DNA of 15,307 bases from CAYLZN01 sp964387935 (GTDB lineage: Bacteria > Acidobacteriota > Vicinamibacteria > Vicinamibacterales > JAFNAJ01): positions 1 to 15,307 of the forward strand of contig CAYLZN010000113.1 of the NCBI GenBank assembly GCA_964387935.1. The letters run 5' to 3'. Below, in pieces: positions 7,532 through 13,962 of this stretch. The notes beneath the pieces are model-generated. The model did no database searches. It saw only the letters and a program-made list of their open reading frames with translations, and was not told where the DNA came from. The position numbers and the translations under genes are program-made. Within the stretch, counting starts at the first letter, position 1. Every line of letters begins with the position of its first letter.

Positions 7532-7732
7532 GACATGAGCTCCCGTCTGTCAGGCACGACCATCCGGAATTACTCCGCGCCCGTGTCGGGGCCGTGGCAG
7601 ACATGTGAAAATACAGTGACGGGCCCAACGCACGGAACCCCCACACGTCTGATCAGGATAACGAATGTTGGCGCACGGTGATCGAGCGAGATCGGCCGAG
7701 GCTTGCTGGGGACTTTCCCACGGAGGTCTGGT
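7532..7732. promoter_or_regulatory. Divergent intergenic region between the LolA-like/receptor operon and the CotH gene
   Basis: This 201-base region should hold promoters for both directions. It contains an AT-richer core around 7605-7617 and an 8-bp palindrome CTGATCAG at 7649-7656. On the minus strand TATTTT (7608-7613) is a fair -10 candidate, and on the plus strand TACAGT (7612-7617) keeps TAnnnT. Neither has a convincing -35 box. No small gene or RNA is recognisable. Confidence 0.4.
7722..7726 (+). promoter_or_regulatory. Ribosome binding site fixing the CotH start at 7733
   Basis: GGAGG lies six bases before ATG 7733. This rules out the longer TTG start at 7703, which would add ten residues in front of the signal peptide. 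Confidence 0.7.
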
Positions 7733-9019
7733 ATGAACGTCCGGCGCTCTATCCGTTGGCTGATGCTCGGCGCCGCGGTGCTGTTCGCCGGCGCGGTGTC
7801 GGCGCAGGAGGTGGTGCCGCCGGAGGAACCACCACCCGATCCGTCGGCGGCGTTCTTCGACGATGGGTCGATTGGTGAGATTCGTCTGCGGATCCACTCG
7901 GCGGACTGGCAGAAACTCGTCGCCAACTACGGCAGCAACGAGTACTACCCCTGCGACTTCGTCTGGCAAGAGCAGACCGTCTACAACGTCGGCATCCGTT
8001 CGCGTGGCGCCGGCAGTCGCAACCCGTTCAAGCCGGGACTGCGCGTGGACTTCAACCGGTACGCCGACCAGGAGTTCCTGGGCCTGACGTCGTTCATTCT
8101 GGACAACACCTATCAGGATGCCTCGATGATGCGCGAGCGGATCGCCATGAGATTCATGGCGAAGATGAACGTGCCGGCCCCGCGCGAGCGCTTCGTGAAA
8201 CTCTGGGTCAACGACCTCTACATGGGCGTCTACACGGCGGCGGAGTCGGTGGACAAACGCTTCCTCAAGCGCACCGAGGGCCTCGACGCGGATGGGTATC
8301 TGTTCGAGTACAAGTGGCAGGACACCTGGTGGTTCACCCACCTCGGGGAGGAGCTGGAACCCTACGAGGCCCGATTCGCCCCGCGGACCCACGAAGGCGA
8401 ATCGAGCTCGACGCTGCACGGCCCCATCGAGGATCTGGTGCGCGCCGTCAACGAGAGCCGCGACGTCATGCGCGATATCGGCCCGTACCTGCGCATTCAC
8501 ACCTTCCTCCGACACCTCGCGGTCGAGTCGTTCCTCGCGAACTGGGACGGTCTGGTCGGGGACTTCGGGATCAACAACTTCTACTTGTACCGGACGCCGA
8601 CCCGTACGGAATTCCAGTTCATCCCCTGGGACGAGGACTTCACCTTCAAGGGAAAGGACTACCCGGTGTGGCCGGACGGCACCAACGCGAACGTCCTGAC
8701 CCGCACCTTGCTGGACAACGGAGCGCTGCGGGGGTACTTCCTCGACGCCCTGCTCGAGTGCGTGCGCCTGGCTGAAGAAACCGGAGAGCCGGACGCCGAC
8801 GGCGTCGTGCCGCTGCCGTGGCTGCAGCGCGAGATCGACGCCATGTACACACAGATCCGGCAGGCCGCGCACGACGACGGGCACAAACCCGTGAGCAACG
8901 AGGTGTTCGACGCCGAAGTCGACGTGCTGCGCGAGTTCGCGCGGTTCCGGCCTGGCTTCGTCAGGGACTTCGTCTCCGGTCGCCGCGGGGGAGCCTCGTC
9001 GGAGGCCGCGCGACGTTGA
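7733..9019 (+). CDS. Secreted CotH-type protein kinase
   Basis: This is a 428-residue protein of the CotH family (atypical protein kinase fold; spore-coat CotH of Bacillus phosphorylates coat proteins). A signal peptide (1-24, ending AVSA) is followed by a short acidic, Pro-rich linker. The domain begins near residue 46. GIRSRGAGSR (87-96) and RVDFN match the N-lobe, and KLWVNDLYMGVYTAAESVDKRF (156-177) matches the conserved VNDxYxGxY segment. ANWDGLVGD (269-277) with D272, N281/N282, and FIPWDEDFTF (296-305) with D300 and D302, supply the catalytic/metal-binding aspartates expected in the family. The C-terminal 100 residues are helical. The export signal places it in the periplasm or outside the cell, so it would modify secreted or surface proteins. 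It is a stand-alone gene, divergent from the receptor operon and convergent with the phosphoesterase (12 bases apart). Its target is unknown. Confidence 0.92.
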   Translation: MNVRRSIRWLMLGAAVLFAGAVSAQEVVPPEEPPPDPSAAFFDDGSIGEIRLRIHSADWQKLVANYGSNEYYPCDFVWQEQTVYNVGIRSRGAGSRNPFKPGLRVDFNRYADQEFLGLTSFILDNTYQDASMMRERIAMRFMAKMNVPAPRERFVKLWVNDLYMGVYTAAESVDKRFLKRTEGLDADGYLFEYKWQDTWWFTHLGEELEPYEARFAPRTHEGESSSTLHGPIEDLVRAVNESRDVMRDIGPYLRIHTFLRHLAVESFLANWDGLVGDFGINNFYLYRTPTRTEFQFIPWDEDFTFKGKDYPVWPDGTNANVLTRTLLDNGALRGYFLDALLECVRLAEETGEPDADGVVPLPWLQREIDAMYTQIRQAAHDDGHKPVSNEVFDAEVDVLREFARFRPGFVRDFVSGRRGGASSEAARR

Positions 9020-9031
9020 GCGGGCCGTGTG

Positions 9032-10003
9032 TCAGTGACAGGTGTCGCTCCCGGCGTCGCTGAAGGATTGCCCGCCGACCGGGAGGAACTCCCAGGAGTA
9101 GTCGTCGGCGCGGAGCGCGAACCGGATCACGCCCCAGGCGGCACCACGAACTTCGCTGTTGCGCTCGACGCGCGGGAAGCCATAGAGCTTGGTCCCCCCG
9201 GTCCCGACGATGAACTGGCGGATGCCGCGCTGGGCATCCGGCCGGCCGTCGGCATCCTGTCTGGCGAACCGCTCATACGTGTGATCGTGCGCGCTGACGA
9301 TCACCTCGACGCCGGCGTTGTGCAGCACGCGCCACAGGTCGCGCTGGCGTGACGAGCCGCCGTTGTCTCCGGAACTGAACAGCGGATGGTGGAAGTACGC
9401 CAGGGTGCACTTCGTGGCGTTGGCCGCCAGGTCGGCCCGCAGCCATCCCATTTGCGCCGAACCGCCGTCGACGGGGACGTTGGTGTTCAGCGAGATGATG
9501 TGCCACGCGCCCAAATCGTAGCTGTAGTACCCGTTCGGAGGACCGGCCGCGCTGCCGAAGTACTCGAAGTACCCCGCCGCGTTCGGCGTGACGTAGTCGT
9601 GGTTGCCAGGCGACGGTCTGGTGCGGGCCTTGTGCCGGCCCCAGGTGGGCTCGTAACAGCGGCGGAACTCGTCTGGCGTCCCGCTCATGTAAACGTTGTC
9701 GCCGACGGTGAAGATGGTGCCATCGAGGTGATCGAGCAGGCTGGCGGTGCGCCCGGCACCGTCCCGTACGCAGTCGGCGATGTCGCCCGCGCCTGTGAGG
9801 TAGACCTCGCGTGCGACAGGAGGCGCGGTGGGAACGGCGGGCGGAGGTTCGACCACCGACGGCGTGGTGGCGGACACCGACGTGGGCCGGCTCGGGGAGG
9901 AGGACCCTCCGCACGCGGCAACCGTCAGGCCGGTGCCCAGGAGACACAGCGTCGCCACGTGTGGCACCGCCCGAAACCGCCGCGCCGCGCGTTGACCGAT
10001 CAT
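9032..10003 (-). CDS. Lipoprotein metallophosphoesterase (purple acid phosphatase-like)
   Basis: This is a 323-residue calcineurin-like phosphoesterase. The N-terminus carries a lipoprotein signal with lipobox TVAAC (C31), then a Ser/Pro/Thr-rich tether to about residue 64. The dimetal site is complete: GDI (73-75), GDNVY (101-105), GNHDY (133-137), FHHPLF (204-209) and AHDHTY (238-243). The last has Ala in place of the usual Gly of GHxH. Cys78, Cys116, Cys199 and Cys322 could form disulfides. The overall order matches purple-acid-phosphatase-like secreted enzymes that release phosphate from organic esters, but the substrate is not readable from sequence. The start is ATG at 10003 with only a weak GGGG ribosome binding site. 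It stands alone, 201 bases downstream of the aminotransferase on the same strand, with a candidate promoter of its own. Confidence 0.92.
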   Translation of the reverse strand: MIGQRAARRFRAVPHVATLCLLGTGLTVAACGGSSSPSRPTSVSATTPSVVEPPPAVPTAPPVAREVYLTGAGDIADCVRDGAGRTASLLDHLDGTIFTVGDNVYMSGTPDEFRRCYEPTWGRHKARTRPSPGNHDYVTPNAAGYFEYFGSAAGPPNGYYSYDLGAWHIISLNTNVPVDGGSAQMGWLRADLAANATKCTLAYFHHPLFSSGDNGGSSRQRDLWRVLHNAGVEVIVSAHDHTYERFARQDADGRPDAQRGIRQFIVGTGGTKLYGFPRVERNSEVRGAAWGVIRFALRADDYSWEFLPVGGQSFSDAGSDTCH

Positions 10004-10027
10004 GGGGTCCCCAGCTGAGGTCGGCGG

Positions 10028-10056
10028 ACGTTACCACGCCGACCCGCGCAGATCAA
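10028..10056 (-). promoter_or_regulatory. Candidate sigma-70 promoter for the phosphoesterase gene
   Basis: On the minus strand, TTGATC (-35, 10051-10056) is followed after exactly 17 bases by TAACGT (-10, 10028-10033). The predicted transcript would start about 18 bases before the ATG. The match is partial (four and three of six positions). Confidence 0.25.
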
Positions 10057-10076
10057 TTGCTCAGGCAGGCGCAATT
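10055..10076. repeat. Inverted repeat AATTGC-N10-GCAATT over the phosphoesterase -35 region
   Basis: Two perfect 6-base half-sites are separated by 10 bases. Overlap with the candidate -35 box makes it a plausible operator, but half-sites this short can occur by chance. Confidence 0.3.
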
Positions 10077-10168
10077 CGTCTGCCACCACGTTTCGGATCC
10101 CTCGGGCCGATGGCTTGGGGGAAAGCGTCGCGTCCGACAATCCGCGGGGACACAAAAGTATCAAGAAA

Positions 10169-10184
10169 TGTGACAAAAGTCACC
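10169..10184. promoter_or_regulatory. CRP/FNR-like palindrome or weak terminator hairpin
   Basis: TGTGA-N6-TCACC matches nine of ten conserved bases of the CRP consensus, and the core GTGAC-AAAA-GTCAC is a perfect inverted repeat. It lies 21 bases after the aminotransferase stop and about 170 bases before the phosphoesterase start. Read as minus-strand RNA it gives a 5-bp stem with a UUUU loop followed by AUUUCUU, so a weak intrinsic terminator is the alternative. Confidence 0.4.
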
Positions 10185-10204
10185 GTGGATGCGCCTTTGT
10201 TGGG

Positions 10205-11359
10205 TCACAGCTGGCAGAGCCGTTCGGCGGCCCGCACCAGCGTTTCATCGCGCTTGGCAAAGCAGAACCGCAACACTCGCGGAGCGTCGGTTCGATACAG
10301 AAACGCGGAGGTGGGGATGGACGCGACGCCGTGCTGCACGAGCACCTGCATCGCCATGTCCGCGTCACCCGCCGTCCCCACCGCCGAGTAGTCGAGCAGC
10401 TGGAAGTACGTCCCGCGACACGGGATCGGCCGCAGCCGGGCGCCCGCGATCAGGTCCAGGAATCGGTCGCGCTTCGCCTGATAGAACCTCGCCACCGTCT
10501 CGAACTCGACACCCCGCTCGAGGAACTCCGCATACGCGTGCTGGATGGGCGTGTTCACCGCAAACGTCACGAACTGGTGGACGCGCTGGATCTCCGCGGT
10601 GATCGGCGCCGGCGCCGCGACGTATCCGATCTTCCACCCCGTCGTGTGAAAGCTCTTCCCGAACGAGCTGACGACCGCCGCGCGCGCCGCCAGCGCCGGC
10701 ACTCGCGCCACGCTCTCATGGCGACGCCCGTCGAACACGAGGTGCTCGTACACCTCGTCACTGAGCACCAGCACGTCCGAGCCGTCGAGCAGGTTGGCGA
10801 GTTCGCGCAGGTCCACGTCCGAGAGGACCGTACCTGTCGGATTGTGCGGCGAGTTGATCACCACCAGCCGGGTGCGCGGGCCGAGCGCGCTCCGCATCTC
10901 CCGCCAGTCGATCGCATACTCGGGGTAGCGCAAGGTGACGAAGACGGGGACGCCGCCCGCGAGTCGGACGGCCGGCACGTAGGAGTCGTAGCACGGCTCG
11001 ATCAGGACGACCTCGTCGCCCGGGTGCACGAGGGCCAGGATGGTCGAGAAGATGGCCTCGGTGGCGCCCGCAGTGACCGTGATCTCAGTGTCCGCGTCGT
11101 AGCGCGCGCCATACAACCGCTCGAATGTCCGCGCGAGGGCCTGCCGCAGCGACAGGACCCCGCTCATGGGCGCGTACTGGTTCCGACCGCGACCGAGCCA
11201 CTCCTGGACGAGCCCGATGAGGTCCGGGGCGCAGTCGAAGTCCGGGAACCCCTGCGACAGGTTGATGGCCCCGTGGTCGTTGGCGAGGCGGGTCATCACG
11301 GCGAAGATGCTCACGCCCACGTCGGGCAGGCGCGTGCGCGGGCGAACCCGGGTGTCCAC
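10205..11359 (-). CDS. ybdL: Methionine/aromatic PLP aminotransferase, YbdL type
   Basis: This is a 384-residue class I/II aminotransferase, cytoplasmic and PLP-dependent. It resembles E. coli YbdL closely from residue 11 to the end: LPDVGVSIFA, INLSQGFPDFD, NQYAPMSGV, ITVTAGATEA, the HNPTGTV loop with N173, SDEVYEH with D201, the PLP lysine K235 in SSFGKSFHTTGWKIGY, and R364 in VLRFCFAKR for the substrate carboxylate. YbdL prefers methionine, with aromatic amino acids and histidine as further donors. Related enzymes include glutamine transaminase K and kynurenine aminotransferase, so substrate range is inferred. The start is GTG at 11359. No in-frame ATG lies upstream, and the next start, at residue 22, would cut conserved sequence. 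The gene is divergent from the alpha/beta hydrolase across a 61-base gap. Confidence 0.93.
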   Translation of the reverse strand: MDTRVRPRTRLPDVGVSIFAVMTRLANDHGAINLSQGFPDFDCAPDLIGLVQEWLGRGRNQYAPMSGVLSLRQALARTFERLYGARYDADTEITVTAGATEAIFSTILALVHPGDEVVLIEPCYDSYVPAVRLAGGVPVFVTLRYPEYAIDWREMRSALGPRTRLVVINSPHNPTGTVLSDVDLRELANLLDGSDVLVLSDEVYEHLVFDGRRHESVARVPALAARAAVVSSFGKSFHTTGWKIGYVAAPAPITAEIQRVHQFVTFAVNTPIQHAYAEFLERGVEFETVARFYQAKRDRFLDLIAGARLRPIPCRGTYFQLLDYSAVGTAGDADMAMQVLVQHGVASIPTSAFLYRTDAPRVLRFCFAKRDETLVRAAERLCQL

Positions 11360-11368
11360 GGCGCGCCC

Positions 11369-11374
11369 ATCATA
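11369..11374 (-). promoter_or_regulatory. Candidate -10 box for the aminotransferase gene
   Basis: On the minus strand, TATGAT matches five of six bases of the -10 consensus. Transcription would begin only a few bases before GTG 11359, giving a nearly leaderless mRNA. No clear -35 box is seen. Confidence 0.35.
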
Positions 11375-11385
11375 GCCGAGGCCCC

Positions 11386-11391
11386 TATAAT
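11386..11391 (+). promoter_or_regulatory. Consensus -10 box (TATAAT) for the alpha/beta hydrolase operon
   Basis: A perfect TATAAT lies 29 bases before ATG 11421, in an otherwise very GC-rich setting. The -35 position is GC-rich and poor. A transcript from here would have a leader of about 23 bases that includes the ribosome binding site. Confidence 0.55.
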
Positions 11392-11408
11392 CGAGGAGCG
11401 GGGATCAG

Positions 11409-11415
11409 AGGAGGG
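11409..11415 (+). promoter_or_regulatory. Strong ribosome binding site for the alpha/beta hydrolase
   Basis: AGGAGGG lies five bases before ATG 11421. It is the strongest Shine-Dalgarno/start pair in the window and fixes this start. Confidence 0.75.
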
Positions 11416-11420
11416 AACGG

Positions 11421-12356
11421 ATGGGCGTGCGCATCCTGCCGTGGGTGTCGGAAATCCCGCTCCCCGGGTCCCGGGACCGACGCGTCCTGCTGTTCTCGGG
11501 CTTCGGTTCCGGCCCTGAGACGCTTCGCGAACTGGGTGACGCGCTCCGGATCCGCCTTGGGGCCACCGTGCTGCTGGCCGCGCTGCCTCGTCATGGCGGC
11601 GACGAGCGGGCGTTTCGGGGCAGTCGCTCCTGGCACTACGTGAGCGAAGCCGAGCGGCGCTTCCTGTCGTACTGGGCCGAGACGCAGAGCCCCCTCGTGC
11701 TCGGCGGCTATTCCACCGGTGCGCTGGTTGCGCTGCTCATCGCGGCAAAACACCCCGACAAGGTGTGCGGCCTCGTCCTCGTCTCGCCCGCGCTCCGCCT
11801 GTCGCAAACCGAGAAACAGCTGGTGGGCTACACGGTGACGTCGGCCTACTATCTCGCCCTCCCGGTCGCCCTCGTCGGCACGGTACTCGCTCTCGCGTGG
11901 CACGGCCGCCGGCGGAACTGGGCGCGCACGCGGACATGGCTGCGTACCGCCGGGTCCACCGCGCTCTTCGCGGCTGCCGCCGCGGGCCTGCGTGCCCTCA
12001 CCGTGCCCCTGGCGATCGGGGCCACGGTCACGCGAGAAGGCGAGGAGGTGCTGCCGCCCCACTTCACGCGCGCATCACTGCTGGCCGGGTCCACGATCGC
12101 CCCCCTCCAGCTGGTCGCGCGGTGGCGTCTCCAGCAGCTCTCGATGCCCGTCTGCGTCGTCTTCGGTGAACTCGATACCGTGGTGGACGTGCGCTACGGC
12201 ACGCTGAGGGCGGCCGCACACCGGTCGTCGGAACTGCACGTCGTGCCCGGCGCCACGCACCGCGTGGCCGGCCACGAGGAGTGCCAGGCCATCGTCTGCG
12301 AGTTCGCCGAGCGGCTGTTCGGGCGTCCGTATGATCAGGGGCACGATCTGCGATAG
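11421..12356 (+). CDS. Alpha/beta hydrolase with hydrophobic lid insert
   Basis: This is a 311-residue alpha/beta-hydrolase-fold protein without a signal peptide. VLLFSGFGS (22-30) is the oxyanion-side strand and loop. GGYSTG (95-100) is the nucleophile elbow with S98, FGELDTVVD (248-256) supplies the acid (D252 or D256), and PGATHRV (276-282) the catalytic H280. The triad is therefore complete. The usual lid position (about 135-210) is replaced by an unusually hydrophobic stretch with two runs (about 140-160 and 178-200) around an Arg/Trp-rich turn. This could be a membrane-contacting lid or a hairpin. The size and layout resemble monoacylglycerol lipase- or carboxylesterase-like enzymes, but the substrate cannot be called. 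The gene is first in a same-strand set with the four-Cys protein (67 bases on) and the PLP enzyme. Confidence 0.87.
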   Translation: MGVRILPWVSEIPLPGSRDRRVLLFSGFGSGPETLRELGDALRIRLGATVLLAALPRHGGDERAFRGSRSWHYVSEAERRFLSYWAETQSPLVLGGYSTGALVALLIAAKHPDKVCGLVLVSPALRLSQTEKQLVGYTVTSAYYLALPVALVGTVLALAWHGRRRNWARTRTWLRTAGSTALFAAAAAGLRALTVPLAIGATVTREGEEVLPPHFTRASLLAGSTIAPLQLVARWRLQQLSMPVCVVFGELDTVVDVRYGTLRAAAHRSSELHVVPGATHRVAGHEECQAIVCEFAERLFGRPYDQGHDLR

Positions 12357-12367
12357 CCTAGAAGGCT
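12355..12367. repeat. Small hairpin AGCCT-AGA-AGGCT at the hydrolase stop
   Basis: A 5-bp stem with a 3-base loop overlaps the TAG stop at 12354-12356. No T-run follows, so it is not a convincing terminator. A second possible stem (CCCGGA at 12372-12377 with TCCGGG at 12389-12394) lies just downstream. Confidence 0.25.
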
Positions 12368-12423
12368 GTGCCCCGGACGCCCCAGGCATCCGGGCAGGAC
12401 GTGGATCACTGGAGATCACAGCC

Positions 12424-12750
12424 ATGAAGACCCTGACGATGATGTTGCTCACCCTGACGCTCGTATTCGGGCTCACTGTCGGCGCGATGGCGGAGGAGAC
12501 CACGCTCAAGGGCAGCGTGATGTGCGCGAAGTGCACGCTCAAGAAGGCGGACGCGAAGGAATGCCAGGACGTCCTGGTCGTCAAGGACGACAAGGGCGCG
12601 ACCAGCGAGTACTACATCACGAAGAACGCGGTGGCCGAGAAGTTCGGGCACGTCTGCTCGGGCCAGACACCAGCCACCGTCACGGGCGCGATCGCCGAGA
12701 AGGACGGCAAGCAGTGGGTGACGCCGTCCAGGATGGAGAAGACCAGCTGA
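12424..12750 (+). CDS. Small secreted four-cysteine protein (DUF6370-like)
   Basis: This is a 108-residue protein with a clear signal peptide (1-23, ending AMA before EETT), so the mature form of about 85 residues is in the periplasm or outside. The mature part has CAKC (C34, C37), then C47 in KECQDV, and C78 in GHVCSG. It also has short beta-type segments (VLVVKDD, SEYYI, TVTGAIAEKDGKQWV). The CxxC with two further cysteines suggests metal binding, two disulfides or a redox role. The layout recalls a small domain family common in Planctomycetes-type genomes (DUF6370), from memory only. ATG 12424 is chosen over an upstream start at 12331 because it gives the signal peptide and has GGAG nine bases upstream. 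It ends six bases before the class V PLP enzyme gene, which implies co-expression. Confidence 0.78.
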   Translation: MKTLTMMLLTLTLVFGLTVGAMAEETTLKGSVMCAKCTLKKADAKECQDVLVVKDDKGATSEYYITKNAVAEKFGHVCSGQTPATVTGAIAEKDGKQWVTPSRMEKTS

Positions 12751-12756
12751 CCGTTC

Positions 12757-13959
12757 ATGACACCCGCTGCGGCTCGCGCCCTGTTTCCGGGGCTGACGGA
12801 CAAGACCTTTCTCGACGCGGCGTGCGTCAGCCTCGTGCCTCGTCCGGCCGCCGAGGCGGTGCACCGCTTCGCCGACATGGCGATGGAGTGTCCCGCACCC
12901 GACGCCTCGAAGCACCATCTCGCCATGGACGATCTCGTCGGCGCGGCCAGACGGGAGGCCGCGCGCCTGCTGCGGTGCGATGACGCGCACGTCGCCCTGG
13001 TCGAGAGCACGACCCATGGTCTGAACGTCGCCGCCAACGCCATTCCGTTCGCGCCAGGCGACAACGTGCTCGTCGCCGACACCGAGTTCCTCCAGGTCGC
13101 CATCCCGTGGACGATGAAGGCGGAACGCCTTGGGCTGGAGGTTCGTGCCGTCCGGTCCCGTGACGGGCGGCTCACCGTCGAGGATTTCGAACGGTGCCTG
13201 GATCCGCACACGCGGGCCGTCTGCGTGTCGTCGGTCCAGTGGTCGAGCGGGTGGCGGGTGGATGTGCGTCGCCTGGGCTCGCTCTGCGCCACCCGGGGCA
13301 TCTGGCTCGTCGTCGATGCCATCCAGGAGATGGGGGCGCTCGACATCGACCTGTCGACCGGCTGGGCCGACTTCGTCGTCGCGGGCGGCCACAAGTGGCT
13401 CAACGCGCCGTTTGGCTGCGGCGTGATGTACGTCTCCGCCCGGGCCCTGGCACACCTCGACCCGGCGTCGTGGGGGTACCTGGCCCTCGAGAGCCCGCCG
13501 GGCGGGTGGCAGGAGTACTTCGAGACGCCGGCGATTACCCCCTTCCGCTCCTACCGGTTTCCCCGGGTGGCGCGCCGGTTCGAGACCGGGGGCACGACCA
13601 ACTACCCCGGGGCCGTCGGGCTCGGGGCCTCACTGGCGCTGGTCAACGCGATCGGCATCGACGAGGCCGAACGTCGCGTTCAGCAGTTGTCGGCCTTGGC
13701 CCGCGACGCGCTGCGCCGAGCCGGCGCCCACGTCGTCTCACCCGAGTGGCCCGGGGGAACCTCCGGCATCACCGTGTTCCGCCGTTACGACGATCCCCGC
13801 CAGGATCGGGCGCTGGTCGAACGACTCCTGGCGGATCGGATCTACGTGGCCGTGCGCTACACGAGCGGCATCGGGGGGATCCGCGTCTCCACGCATTACT
13901 TCAACGATGAGGACGACGTGCTGCGGCTCGTCGCGGCGCTCGAGCGCGCGACGTCGTAG
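12757..13959 (+). CDS. Class V PLP-dependent aminotransferase / cysteine-desulfurase-like enzyme
   Basis: This is a 400-residue fold-type I PLP enzyme of aminotransferase class V. STTHGLN (84-90) is the cofactor-phosphate and ring-stacking segment with H87. VVDAIQEMG (185-193) gives D187 and Q190, which contact the pyridine nitrogen and O3', and GGHKWLNAPFG (210-220) gives the Schiff-base lysine K213. ETGGTTNYPG (about 276-285) is the conserved substrate/phosphate loop. No obvious mobile catalytic Cys loop of the NifS/IscS type was identified, so it is closer to isopenicillin-N-epimerase-like or CsdA/SufS-like relatives. The reaction is not assignable. It starts six bases after the four-Cys protein with no good ribosome binding site of its own, suggesting translational coupling. 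The stop is three bases from that of the convergent zinc-knuckle gene. Confidence 0.9.
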   Translation: MTPAAARALFPGLTDKTFLDAACVSLVPRPAAEAVHRFADMAMECPAPDASKHHLAMDDLVGAARREAARLLRCDDAHVALVESTTHGLNVAANAIPFAPGDNVLVADTEFLQVAIPWTMKAERLGLEVRAVRSRDGRLTVEDFERCLDPHTRAVCVSSVQWSSGWRVDVRRLGSLCATRGIWLVVDAIQEMGALDIDLSTGWADFVVAGGHKWLNAPFGCGVMYVSARALAHLDPASWGYLALESPPGGWQEYFETPAITPFRSYRFPRVARRFETGGTTNYPGAVGLGASLALVNAIGIDEAERRVQQLSALARDALRRAGAHVVSPEWPGGTSGITVFRRYDDPRQDRALVERLLADRIYVAVRYTSGIGGIRVSTHYFNDEDDVLRLVAALERATS

Positions 13960-13962
13960 CGG

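Larger units (their letters stand above)
10004..10204. other. 201-base intergenic region between aminotransferase and phosphoesterase genes
   Basis: No gene is seen here. The half near the phosphoesterase holds a weak promoter and an inverted repeat. The half near the aminotransferase stop is AT-richer than its surroundings and holds two copies of ACAAAAGT (10152-10159 and 10173-10180), 21 bases apart, plus a CRP-like palindrome. Confidence 0.6.

Noticed and set aside
7703..7732. TTG start adding ten residues to the CotH protein
   Set aside because: It would place GGAGG inside the coding sequence and put extra residues before a typical signal peptide.
7550..8884. Long open frame of 444 codons on the minus strand
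   Set aside because: It is antisense to the CotH kinase, which has conserved catalytic motifs and a strong ribosome binding site. The antisense product has no recognisable domain.
10152..10180. Two ACAAAAGT copies considered as the beginning of a repeat array
   Set aside because: There are only two short copies with no further units and no spacers of constant length. They are kept only as part of the intergenic description.
10115..11518. Long open frame of 467 codons on the plus strand
   Set aside because: It is antisense to the YbdL-type aminotransferase and out of frame with the hydrolase. The composition is Arg/Asp/His-rich and motif-free.
12331..12423. Upstream start for the four-Cys protein giving 139 residues
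   Set aside because: It would bury the signal peptide behind 31 residues and overlap the hydrolase stop. ATG 12424 has a ribosome binding site and a clean signal peptide.
12406..13455. Open frame of 349 codons on the minus strand
   Set aside because: It overlaps two well-supported plus-strand genes (four-Cys protein and class V PLP enzyme) and reads as a GC-shadow frame.
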